Shown here in pieces: positions 1-10,946 of a DNA stretch of 64,000 nt (the first letter of the stretch is position 1; every line of letters begins with the position of its first letter). The DNA lies in NCBI GenBank assembly GCA_010094045.1, contig ML986602.1, positions 248,001 through 312,000 on the forward strand. The letters are read 5' to 3'. The notes under the pieces are model-generated. The model was not told where the DNA came from, ran no database searches, and saw only the letters and a program-made list of their open reading frames with translations. The translations under genes were made by a program, and so were the position numbers. This DNA is from Lojkania enalia (lineage: Eukaryota > Ascomycota > Dothideomycetes > Pleosporales).

Positions 1-1375
1 TTCGGCCAAGGTTCGCTGTTCGGACCCTACACTCCACTCCAACAGCTCGACATATTGGCAGACAAGGGCACCAAATCATATATAGTTGGCTCTACCAATT
101 CTCTCCTACTTCAGCAGAAAGATCGATACAGCGACATCCTCATAAATCTAGACGATCATACAGTAAATATCACATCAAGTTCGCTTCGCCAAGCACTTGT
201 GTTATCCACACCAGACAGGAGATGGATCGATTTCTTAACACAAACTGTTAATGACACTTGGGATGAATCTGACCCAAGCAGACCCAAAGACCATGGGTAC
301 GCCGGTAGCGAGGAGTTCATTCGCATGCAGTTCGAAGAGTATCTTCTTGCGTTGCTTGCTGCTGTCAAGTACAAGCTGTACATTGAGAAAAACAAGGATA
401 GGGAAAATTTCATATCTGACTACGAAGGCGATCCATCGGCTGAATTTTCTAACGACTGGATCGAGGCTTGGATGAAAACGGAGAATTTCCGGATTTTCAA
501 TAAATTCACTGATTCGCACCTATTCGACATCACCGACCCCAAACATCCCTGTTCCGGGGGATTGAGTATTGAAGATGTTCAAAGAAGATTAGCACAGTAC
601 GTTATCCTTTCCCTTACCCCATCCTAGTCCGACTAAATAGCCCAGTCTCTTCTCCGACTCTACCTTTCAAATTGTTACCTTTAGCGTCTGTGTGCTGATT
701 CTAGCGTGGCGCATAGGCAAGTAGCGGAAATGCATCTCGACGAACGGTTGGAGAGGTCTCGTGAAGTTATCGGAAAGCAATTGGCTGTAGGGCAGAAGAA
801 GGTCTCTTCTGCTTTCAATAACCTGTGGGCGGAAATGGAGGCCATGCGCGAAGCTCAAAGGAAACGGGCGGAAGAGCAACGGCTGGCAAAGGAGAGTGAG
901 CCGTCCAGTCCAACTGGTGATAAGCATGGAGGTTCCATAGGTGGACGATGTGAGTCATGAGTCCTCCGACTATATATATATATATATATATATGTATCAT
1001 AAATGTGCTAATATACTGGGGACAGTTGTTAAACCGGACTTCACCACCGCGCAAGCAAATCTTCAGGCAGCGTCTAAAAGCGCGGGCGCATACCTCTCAT
1101 CTTGGGGTGCCTGGGCTAATGAAAAGAAGAAAGGCTGGGGCGGCAAGAGTGCGACGTCAACCCCGCTCAACTCACCGCCACCGCCGACTACTCCTACACC
1201 TGGGGACCTTAAGCGCGCGGAGCAGTTCAGAAGGGAGAAGGGCCCGGTGGGTGATGAACCGCTTTCGAGTGCCAGGACGGCACCGCCGGATGTCCAGGCT
1301 GCCGCCCAACGAGAGAGCTTGTTCTTTGATGCGGAGAATGAAGGGACGAAGAGTAAGGAGACCAGGATTCGATAA
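1..1375 (+). CDS. AVL9: AVL9-like DENN-domain trafficking protein, 3' part (5' end outside window)
   Basis: The reading frame is already open at base 1, so the start lies upstream. Three exons are seen: 1-596, 705-949 and 1026-1375. The first intron (597-704) has donor GTACGT and acceptor TTCTAG. The second (950-1025) has donor GTGAGT and contains a (TA)11 repeat. The visible N-terminal part, with motifs such as PYTPLQQLD and GSTNSLLLQQKDRYSD, fits the C-terminal half of the DENN module of the fungal AVL9 family. After it come a charged helical stretch (QVAEMHLDERLERSRE and on) and a Ser/Pro-rich tail. AVL9 proteins act in late secretory traffic from the Golgi to the surface, probably through Rab-type GTPases. 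The gene ends with three consecutive in-frame stops, TAA TGA TAA. The related ANR2/LCHN (DUF2347) family is a possible alternative. Exon structure is firm and the family name is from memory. Confidence 0.78.
971..992. repeat. (TA)11 microsatellite inside an intron of the AVL9-like gene
   Basis: Eleven uninterrupted TA units lie in the second intron (950-1025), between the GTGAGT donor and the acceptor at 1024-1025. Because it is intronic, length changes would not alter the protein, although they could change the distance from donor to branch point. Confidence 0.95.
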
Positions 1376-2122
1376 TGATAAGCGAAAAATGGAGATTCTA
1401 ATGACTACGGCCGCGAAGATGCGAGATACCTTTACATTGTGGAAGGTGGTGATATGTCGTTTGGTGCGTCTTGAGCTGGAGTTGTGTTGCACGGTATGAG
1501 GCAAGATTAATTATATCCCGTATCCATATCCGCAAGGATTGGCTATTTTGTGTGGATGCTGCTGGAGATTTGTCGGCGGTGTTTTATTCCTGCCTTTGTC
1601 TGGCGTTGTCGTGTCGCTGGCCTGCATGATCCCTGACAAGACTGGAATGTACTAGGGAAAGACATGCATGGAACTTAGCTAATGACCGTGTGATGTGCAT
1701 GTAGAAATCTATGCCCACTATTGCTCTTCCCGTTCTTGCGTCCGATATGTCAGTAGAGGGAGCCCCCAGCTTTACTCGTCGAACCGTTTAAAATCTCGAT
1801 CTTCTATTTTGTCCAAGAGAAGAATATGATTATGACATGACAAAGAGTAGTAGATCCAAATCAAGAAAAAAAAAAAATATTATTAAACATCCACAGGGGA
1901 CTAGATGAATAGAAGCTCATACCCCACTCTCTCGCTCCATCTATCAATCCACCAATCACTCAAAAACCGAAACGCGCCAAATCCACACGTACGTATTATT
2001 ACCTTTCTCTCACGTTCGCACCATCACCGCTCGACAGCTAATCACTCTACTTCTATCCCGTCCAACGACCTAAACTGAACATTTTCATAGAGCTAACAAA
2101 CAACTAAGCCCACTCCCAGACT
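1376..2122. other. Intergenic, tail-to-tail between the AVL9-like gene and the GPI protein gene
   Basis: Both flanking genes end here, so this block should hold two 3' UTRs and their poly(A) signals. There is an A-rich patch near 1866-1886 and no reading frame that looks coding. Confidence 0.6.
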
Positions 2123-2636
2123 TTAAACCATCAATCCAGCGAGTAAGGAGATAAGTCCAACGCCCAGCGCGCCGCCAGCTTGCTGATAACCGCCCATAGC
2201 AACGCCCGTGCTTTCCGCTGAGGCAGTTGGTTCTTTTTCTTCGGAGGGGGAGTTTGGAGAGGAGGTGCTGGTTGGGGAGGCGGAGGCACCTGTGAAGGGG
2301 ATTGTGGTTGCGAATTGGAGGGCGGGCATAGAGACAGGAATGCCTATTAGAGGTGACATTATGAGGGATAGGGACTGTGCTGTGCTGCTAGGTGTACGTA
2401 CCGTCGGAGCTCCCCTCGCAGTAAGGAATGGCCTGATCGTCGTCCGCAGGCTTGCATTCCTCGTTGTAGTAGCAGCAGTAGCCCATGCCGCAGTCCTTGG
2501 GCTCCTTGCCGTCAATGCTGCACACTAGATGGAGGTCATCTTCTTCTTGGCGGAGAGTGAGGTAGCGTTTTGCGGGGGAAAGGGTCGCGGAGACGAGGAT
2601 AGGGAGGGCGAGGAGGATGCTAACTGTGAAGTGCAT
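2123..2636 (-). CDS. Small secreted six-cysteine protein with GPI-anchor-like tail
   Basis: Two exons are seen, 2636-2402 and 2343-2123, joined across a 58-nt intron (2401-2344, donor GTACGT, acceptor AATAG), giving 151 residues. Residues 1-17 form a clear signal peptide (MHFTVSILLALPILVSA), followed by a Lys-Arg at 23-24 that could be a Kex2-type cut site. Cysteines are at 39, 49, 54, 55, 61 and 73, spaced C-x9-C-x4-CC-x5-C-x11-C. A Ser/Thr/Pro-rich stretch follows (about 95-125), then a small-residue region and a hydrophobic C-terminus (ALGVGLISLLAGLMV). That layout is typical of a protein moved to a GPI anchor and the cell wall. I do not recognise the cysteine pattern as a named family. 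The architecture is seen in the sequence. Location at the cell surface is inferred, and no function can be assigned. Confidence 0.75.
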
Positions 2637-5600
2637 GATTGGTGGTAAATGATAGGAGGGGTGTTATATGTGGTCGATCCTAATGAGTGACTGAAGGTTG
2701 GAGTCTAAAGAGCGACTGGGTTGAATGCTAGAGGATGGATGCCCGGTATTGCTACCACGATGCTACCGGTCTTTCTCTTATACTTGAGATGGGAGGCGAA
2801 GATCCGCTTAGGAGATTCATTTCCCTCTTAGGCCCACATGCCACCCAGGATATTCTTTCCTCTAAGTCTGTATGACGCTTCATGACGGAGGAAATAAAAC
2901 TGGCCTCAACATGGGAGCGATTCACTTCCGCTTCAGCTATTCAAAACCACGTACGAGCAGAATCAGTAAACCCTCAACCACGTCACCCTGAACAGGAAAG
3001 ATCAAGCAGGACCGGTGAACTGCCCTCCAATAGCTGCACTCAAGATACGCCCTATGGCGGTAGACCGTTGTGACCGTGCTCCGGAACCTACAGAACAAGC
3101 CCTTAGCGCAAGACCCACAAGCCCACAAGGCTCCCGTATTAATCAAAGCTTGTTCGGCGTATATCTCGCACTGTAGGCCCTACAGTCTATGAATAGTGCC
3201 GGTGGAAGCTTAAAAGTTCGTCCGGTCTGACGGAATGGGAGAAGGGCCCGTGCTAGATGGAGAGTCAAACGACTCGCAATTTACCTTTGGGTCTTCTGCA
3301 AGATTGATAACATACTTGCTATTGCGTTTTTGCTCCTTTCGGGGTTATTCGTGGACGATGTTATAGGTAGTGAATACGTTGAATGCGATCTGGAGGAGCA
3401 CTTCAATTTGGTGGCGGACGCGCGAGGATAAAAGGTCAGTAGGATTTGTGCAGAGCGTTCACCACCATTCAGTTCAAACCAAATCGTCTAGATGGGCATT
3501 ATGAACAGTAGTTTTCTCTATATGGTCTATAAAAAAGGTGAATGAAAGTAGACGTCAACGATAGGAATAACTTCTATATTGGGAGCCGGTAGGAGATACG
3601 ATAAGAAGTATTCGTATCTTGTTTTGAACGAAATTCCGGCGGGGAGACTACTATATCCTTGAAAGCGGTTTGGGAAATAATGGATAGCATTGGGGAATGA
3701 GCACGAACATGATAGGTTCGCACTCCATTCTATATTCGGATGACGCACGGATGACTTCCCAATACGGTCCGTGGGAGTCCAGAAAATGGCTCGACTGTAG
3801 TAAAAATTTCCTTGACGTTATGACTGAGGACTTGTTTTTGTAAAATGGCATTTGGGACTTCACTTGAGCATGCTCAGCGTCGCTGGCTGCGCTGGCTGAT
3901 CTGGGTTAGCCGTGCTTGGATGGGTTAAGACATGCTTGCAAGCCCTCTTCCTCCACCTGCACTCACCGGTGTCAGAAAGAATACTTACCTAGGAGCTCTT
4001 ACCTTTCTTCGACCCAACGTTCATATGAGTTCCTAACTGCCCTCGAAGGCTCTGTTTGTCTCTATCCGTAGGTTGAATTGAGCGTCTCTGTTTCACATGT
4101 TGACCAGTAACTTAGGTACTCCTCTCCGAAATAACGTTTCGGTTGCAAATATCGCCAGCAGGCGTGATTTTCCTATGCGCCATGTTTGTATTTTTCTGGC
4201 CATTCGCTCTCTATAAGGAAATATTCTCAATCATCGCAAAGACTAAGCAAAATAAGGAATGGAAATAGCAATGATATTGCCGACCTCCAAAGATTGAGAA
4301 GAGGAAGCGAACATTTTCTTTTACTGGCGTCCAAGAAGGCGCGGTTGAAAAAGCAGACTGTCTACAGTCTCAATCGGCATTCCTCCGCCTACCGATTGAA
4401 TGTCGAAGATATATATGTGATGAGGTGGTTGGCGAAGATGGAATCCATATCGCATGTTTGGATGGACATCTTTGTTCATTCTGTTGCACGGCCCCGGGAA
4501 TCATGCAACTGTTTCGGGTAACTCCCACTACTGGATAAAATCCATCAGATACAAGACTAGCACGCGTACCGATCCGGTGTATGAGTTTCAAATCCCAGGA
4601 ATTGGGGTTGTACCGTTTCTTCAAAGTTGCAGAAGGATGTATCGTTTTTGATCCTTTCTACAACATCTACATTGCGCACCTCGGTTCCACCTAGTGCATG
4701 AGGGATGACTTTCTAGGTCTATCGCTTTCTTTCCCCTATTTCATAAGTTACTCCTATATTTCCCTCTACTAAAATTGAATAGATATACGTAGATGATTGA
4801 CACAGTTTATCGATGCCCCCACCCTCCTTTTTCATAGTTATGAGGGTATGGTAATCCTCCCGGCGAATATCCTCCTTCAGCGCTTTTAGGCCATTATATC
4901 TGTTCATTTCGACAACTCCCCTACTCTCCGTTGCTTTCTACTAGCTTACGACCTCGGATTCGACGTAGACTATCGCTGTATTCGCCGGACGAAGATTCGG
5001 AATTCTGTTTTCCTTGATCCCACCTTTGTCAATGTCAGTATGGGACGTCGGAACATGCTATGCTGGCTGCTTGACGGTATGGTGAACCTTGGGGTGTTAT
5101 AACTCGATCTAGATGGGCATAATTTTCGTTTTAATCTTAATGATAGCGGGGGCGACTGACCAGAATTGAAACTGCGAGATACATTGAGGACACTGAACGG
5201 ATGCGGGCTGGATTGTTTTCAAGTCCAGCTCCAGGGGGTTGTTCTCCCCCAAATTTCTCAATGGAGGGACTTGACCTTTTGTTGAGGTGTACTCAAATAC
5301 AGTATTCCCAAAATAATATATCTGGCATTGAGAAGAGGGTGAAGTCAAATTGATCGAGCGGACACTTGGGTGATTGAAAACCCACCTTTTCGTTTCAACG
5401 GATCGTGGGCCTATGAAACACTGTACTGTAACTGCTTACTTGTATGTCTATGTGGAAGTATAAGCTCCTTTGGAACTAAAGCTCCTAGACCCGGACATTT
5501 TTGCGTGAACGGACAAACAACTCATTTCAAACACTCTATACCATTTCGAGCTACTCGTGCGATCCTAGCTCTACTTCGCCCCAGGGTGCGCCTGGCCCCC

Positions 5601-5971
5601 ATTCATGCATTGACCGCAGTTATTGGCTTGTTCCCGCCAACAGAACACCGTTTCTCCAACCTTACCCGACCGGCACGGACACTATTGGATACTTTAAGCT
5701 CTTCTCGGGGCGGAGTTGTGCGATGCGAAACAAATGCAGCTTACCCAAGGCTAAAGCGTTAGGAGGATGCGAAATGAGTCCGCAGCACAGGGCAGATAAA
5801 TGGCACAACGTATTTAATACTTCGGCCGCCTCGATATTAGGATTCAAGAGAGGGAAACTCAATTGAACACGATCTCGCGATACCTTGACACGTTAAATAG
5901 CCCTGCTGTCTCATAATCATACGACTTCCACGCCCGGTCGAAAGTATCTCCTATACAGTTGCTCCAACAAT
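2637..5971. other. Gene-poor block upstream of the GPI protein gene
   Basis: About 3.3 kb lie upstream of the GPI-protein start. Short open stretches exist on both strands (for example minus 3527-3863, plus 4186-4651 and plus 5370-5866), but they overlap in several frames, lack a recognisable domain and do not join through convincing introns. I see no gene that I can support here. Confidence 0.5.
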
Positions 5972-6346
5972 ATGTCTTCGGCGCTTTCTTTCCAGATCTT
6001 CAACTCGCTTTTACAATGGGTGCAGAATCAGCCGGCGCATGTCTCGTCAAAAGGTCAACAGCACCGCCGATCCAAGAGCGATTCATCTTCGACAATCAAC
6101 ATCTATAACTATGAATCTTGCAGCAATTCTGGCCGATCATCCCCATCACAGTCGGCGTGTAGCGGACAATCAACACCGCTACTACCCTCCGAAAGCGAAC
6201 GATCGACGCCGCTGCTAGGATTAAGGAGAAGGAGGAGTAGCATCGCTGTGATTCAGAGTGATGAGGCGACGGCGTTTGCAGATATCCTTGCAGAGTCGAT
6301 CGCAGAGTGGTGTCAAAGCGCAGAGGTAGAGAGGAGGTATTGGTGA
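5972..6346 (+). CDS. Small Ser-rich hypothetical protein
   Basis: A single exon of 124 codons starts at an ATG with A at -3 (caacaatATG). The product has a short amphipathic N-terminus (about 1-20), a Ser-rich middle with repeated SSP/SPS-like and STPLLP/STPLLG motifs (about residues 33-82), a basic RRRR cluster near 85, and an acidic C-terminus ending ERRYW. The Ser-Pro and RRRSS motifs would suit kinase or proline-directed phosphorylation sites. I recognise no family. The biased but non-repetitive composition and lack of a competing frame make it more coding-like than other frames in this gene-poor block. A donor-like GTAGAG near the end leaves open a longer spliced form. Confidence 0.45.
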   Translation: MSSALSFQIFNSLLQWVQNQPAHVSSKGQQHRRSKSDSSSTINIYNYESCSNSGRSSPSQSACSGQSTPLLPSESERSTPLLGLRRRRSSIAVIQSDEATAFADILAESIAEWCQSAEVERRYW

Positions 6347-8810
6347 CTGGTTACGAGGAACCAGTAAAAGCATAACTGTGAGTAAATTTTTGAGTATTCC
6401 AGATATTCGCCGACTAATATGGTAGACTGGATGAAGAAGCGAGTGATCAACTCATTTCGGAACCGATTACATCTTTACAGCCACAAATATCTCGTCGAAC
6501 TTTGTATCGATCTCTGCATCAGACTCCAGCACTAGCCCTTCCCATTCATTAAGCATTGGCTATAAAATCATATTTCAGTGCAACCTAGCCCGAGTACTAT
6601 ATTCGAGCCCTATGTCCTCCGGACTAGTCGGGTCTACAAACGTTTGTTCGTATCAAGAAAGATGCGTATGAGAGCTCATGATCAGGTCATTAGTTGCTCA
6701 GAGTTGAGGTAGTAGAAGACTGTAAAGAGAAGGCAACGCTGAATATTAGGAAGAGGGAGATATTCAAATCAGACATATGGACGGGATGAGATGAATTGGA
6801 AATTTGTTTTCAACAACTTTGCAATTGACCATGGTTTGAATACTTTGCTCGCTGTCTTACGTCATTTTTTTCGCTATCACCATTCCCAATGGATTCGCTG
6901 AACCAATTTGACTTCTTAGGCCCTTCCTGATTTCTCCCTCGGAATACCTCCAGCTTCAGGGGGAATATCTAGATCCCGTAATTCCGCGTGCACGCCACGT
7001 GTGCCAAGTCCATTCCTGTTCTGTGACCGAGTAGGGACTGTATCACAGCCGTGTTCCCATCTCAGTACTTCAACTCAAACACCCCATCATCCACAGAAAT
7101 TAAAAAGGTCAAAACTGAAGGCACTTTCCGGACCAGGGTGGCTCTTCTCTCTCGAATCAGCTTGCTCCTCACACCCGTAGCCCTGGACATCGAAAAGTTG
7201 CCGAGCAAAACGGATGTCAAAGAGCAGCTCGAAAAAGGCTGCGACCACAATACCAAGCAAAGTTCCTATCACATCGCCGGCTTGGCTTTCAGAAAGACAG
7301 TAGACTAGCTCACCTACCTACGGAGATGCCACACATGATCTAGGGCTGGGTGAAATAAGCTGACGAGGTCTATGGTCAACTGGGAGACGGACACCAGGCC
7401 CTTCGTCTATAATTGTGCATGCGTGGTGTATCACGGGAAATCAGCACTTGCTATGCTAAGATCATGATTATTGTCTTGTCAGAGATCTCCGAGTGCTTAG
7501 TGTTGTGGTCCATCTCCTTCCGACCAGCCAGAAACTGTATATTGTTCACTTACGGTTTAGGATTCGCTCAACTAACAATAAAGAGCTACGTAGATATCTG
7601 CGTGTACATTTGTCTACGGCTAACGTTCACGTTTACCGATCTATCGACATTCCTACTTTTCCGACACAACCTTACACCAAAAAAAAAAAAAAAAAAAAAA
7701 AAACAGCAGAATTACTTCAATCAATTTCGACGCGAAGTACTTAGAAGAGGCATTTAACTGCTTAGTGGATAGACACGAGCGACCGTTCAGAAAAACATTT
7801 AGCCCCGCATTACGCGCAAGCGCTCTTGAAGTCAGCAATTCTGCCGCATTCTCGTAAAAATGCAGGGTCTCCGACTTTTTAGGTTCAACTCCGTCGGCGG
7901 CTACTCCTGTGCACAATTTGCCGTCGTACAAGCCTGTACTCGTACAATGACATTATCCTCGACCTTTGCGCGAGGTAATTGAGAACGGGATGCAAGGTTT
8001 CTGTCGAAGTCGACTGGCCATCAGCGAATCCAATGGAAGATGATTTCTGTCCGCTCGACAGTTTCAAGAGAATCCCCGGGAGAGCTTTTGATTTTATGAT
8101 GCTTAACGACTGGGACATGATGGCTTGGTGGGTTTGAAGGAGTTGGGAAGAGTAGAAATACATATTCGACCACCATTTGTCTACCTAGTCAATGGTACGT
8201 ATAGATGACACGGAGCATAGCAAGTTCTGTTTGTGCTTATCTGGAAGAAAACTCTTTGGTAACTTGGTATACGATTCACTGTCTAGAATGGGCTAGCTTA
8301 CTTCCAAATCCCTAAGAGAGGAAGGAGTGCTTTAAGCCGCTAGATTTCGAGTGCATTGTTGAGCCACACATATCATATTACCTAACTCATCTCTCCTTCT
8401 CGATGTCATACATCACATGTACAATTTCTTGCACCTTAAATATAAGGGTCATTAAATGCAATGATTCTCAAGCTGCTTTCGTGAACTTTCCTTGTTTTCA
8501 GCCTCGTTGCAGAACTCCTTCTAGGCCACTATGCCTTGTATTTATTTATGGAGACGTAAGAAACGATTTCTAGAGTATAAATAGAGTCGAACTACGGATC
8601 TGAGGCTAGGAACTTGGAATGAAAGCTAACAGTCCAAACATTTCGAAGACGATTATGTTGATTTCTTATCGGGAATTGGTGAGGTAATTAGGTTATCATT
8701 TATTTGTACAAAAACGCTATTAGAGAATTGTAATTTTTTGTAGAGAATTTTTTCCAACATGGCAATCCCTTTAATTCTACCAAATCAACTTGCCTGAATA
8801 CTAGCGCGCA
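6347..8810. other. Gene-poor block with a 25-A run
   Basis: This block of about 2.5 kb is AT-rich. It holds a poly(A) run at 7679-7703 and two overlapping minus-strand open stretches (8163-7885 and 7931-7653) in different frames, which could be random or a decayed coding region. No domain is recognisable and no gene is called. Confidence 0.5.
7679..7703. repeat. 25-base A run
   Basis: A homopolymer of about 25 A bases. It could be a relic of a retrotransposed 3' end, but no matching upstream element or target duplication was found, so it is only listed as a repeat. Confidence 0.9.
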
Positions 8811-10064
8811 TCATGGCTTCCATACACCATCTTCACATGCATCTTCCAAGCTCATCCACTTAGGTTCACTATCACTCACCACCCTTCTCCAGCGCCTAAA
8901 TCTGCCATCCCCCCAATCAACTCCCGCCACAAATCTCTGCATTCCAGACACCCCTTCCGCACCCACCTTCTCCAAGGGTCTCAGTCGCTCATCAAGCTTG
9001 TTTACAGTCTCTTCCCTTGGCAGCATGACACGCAACTCCTTCAGCCCCTCCATCTTCCTCAGGACCTCGCAGATCACATCCCAATATGTCAAGCAATCAT
9101 ACTCAAGCCGATAGCGATGGAACCGCATAGGCGGATTAACCAGCGGAAGGCAATCGTTATATTGTCTTAGATCCACGGCGTGGAAGGCGCGGTACGATGC
9201 TGGATGGTAGATGTACGGACCTGGAGGGATGTGCCGGCTGATGACGCAGCCGTGGCGCTCCATGGGGTAACTCACGCTGACCGCGAATGCGTACGGACAG
9301 GGGCCGTGGAAATCGAGGGTGATATTTCGTAGGTTTTTGAGCCGGGGTGGTGTGATGGAAGAGGAGAAGGCGAGGAGGCTCCAAGGGTCGAAGCAGGTGT
9401 AGATGGGTCTTGAATAGAGGGGGCCAATGGCTTCCGTGTATCTGGGAACGTTAGTCTCTGATTTCGTGGAAAGGGTTGATAGGAGGAATACGGAGGCAAA
9501 CGCTGCTTACATCTTCTTGCATGTCAACACTAGATTCAGGACATCCACTCCCGAAGTCTGCTCTTCCGGGCCCTTCAAGTCTTGCTGGGTATCTCGCTCC
9601 TCGTAACTACGAGGTACCAGGCCATGTCCTGGCAGATTCCTCCAGCAGTTGAATTTCCTCGTGTAGCCGGTGAGCGCAACGACGGTTTCCATGCCAGCGC
9701 CGAAATACTCATCGTATACCATGGTTCTCAATTCCAAAGGCAATCGAGCAAAAAATGGGCTCTCCTCTTGTTCACACATGATTTTCTTTTTTCTGTGCCC
9801 TGCTAGAAGGCTGAAGCCCCGCGTTGACCCGGGTTCCGTCCAATCTTTTCCCGGTGTACTGAGTTTGGGAGGCGTCCTATTCTTCTTCTGCATCCTCTTT
9901 TTCCTCCACGCAGGAACCAATCTTCTGTGAACAACGACGTAGAGTATGCAAGGACAGCACACGATCGTCACAATGCCACCGACCGTGATCCAAATGCATT
10001 TGTCTAGGCTTGCAGGAGCCTTGGAAGCTTTAAGTTTGGACCATTGCTTTCGGAGTTTTTGCAT
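8811..10064 (-). CDS. Membrane-anchored DUF7730/F-box-like fungal protein
   Basis: Two exons are seen: 10064-9511 and 9441-8811, joined across a 69-nt intron (9510-9442, donor GTAAGC, acceptor CCCAG), giving about 394 residues. I chose the ATG at 10064. The frame stays open to a GTG at 10214 but has no earlier ATG. Near the N-terminus, about residues 17-40, is one hydrophobic segment (IWITVGGIVTIVCCPCILYVVV) followed by a basic stretch, which suggests a single membrane span. The next part reads FFARLPLELRTMVYDEYF, then LVLTCKK, the intron, and YTEAIGPLYSRP. This is the usual signature of the DUF7730/2EXR F-box-like modules that are abundant in Pezizomycotina. Their role is unknown, and a link to substrate recognition or degradation is inference. 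A membrane anchor in front of this module is less usual. Confidence 0.72.
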
Positions 10065-10946
10065 ATTTGACAACAGACGTTGGGGGCGGGAGGAAAGACG
10101 AGTTTTAATGTTAGCCCCGGTTGGGGGTAGTGAGGTAATTGGAGATTCGTGGAGTTCAATCTGCACCGCCTCAATCGGGCTGCTAGGCAGAAGCGACCAA
10201 CCCGATGAGGTCACAGCAATTGGGTACCTACAGGGTCAAAATAGAAGTTCGTGCACAGGAGATCCCTCTGTAAACCAGCTTTCTAATGTCTAATTTCCGA
10301 AACTCTTAATAACCACTTAATTGAACAGCTTAGAATTTTATATTCCCCCTCCTTTCTATATAAGGCTTAATATATTAATTCTGTCTAGATTTGAAAGGTG
10401 GTTACAATTTGATTTTCGTGAGAAGTTGGGTGGAATTTGGTACATGTAGCACGTCCGTATGTACGTACCCAAACACACTAGACCCCCAAGCCGCCCATCC
10501 TAGTGCGAGGCACCCAAGTATCTAGCTCCCTGTTCTTCACATATTCATATTCACATACGTTTATTGATGAATAACGGCTTTCTCAGCTATTTCTACCCTC
10601 TCCTCTCTCTCCGTTTCATTGTCTTGACGTGTCTGATTCTGGTTGACATTGTAGTATAACGGCTGATGGCTGTTTTGTAATTTTGCCTTGCTTTGCGGCG
10701 TTGAGGAAGCGGGATAGCGTTTGTGAAAGGGCAGTTCGAGGGAGGGGCCTTTTTGTGAGGATGAGTGTGCTGTTGTACGAGGGACAACATTGAAACGATA
10801 TATGACAAACGCAAAAGTATGTCATTAGGGTGATATGCAGTTAAATTACCTGTTCTCAGCATCGCCCACGCGTGAGACTGAACGCTTCACATACTAGCAA
10901 TACTAGACCTTCATCTCCTATCATTCAGTCCGGCCATAAACGAGTC
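10065..10946. other. Intergenic between the END3 end and the DUF7730 gene start
   Basis: Both genes lie on the minus strand, so this holds the END3 3' UTR (next to 10946) and the promoter or 5' UTR of the DUF7730 gene (next to 10064). The 10300-10400 stretch is AT-rich. No coding frame is convincing. Confidence 0.55.

Noticed and set aside
3527..3863. Two overlapping minus-strand frames
   Set aside because: They could be a frame-broken relic, but I found no shared homology or clear break point.
5370..5866. Two overlapping plus-strand frames of 121-130 codons
   Set aside because: They read the same bases in different frames, and neither has a signal peptide, domain or plausible intron link.
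10065..10214. 50-residue N-terminal extension of the DUF7730 protein starting at GTG
   Set aside because: GTG is not a usual start in fungi. No upstream ATG or convincing exon was found, so I used the ATG at 10064.
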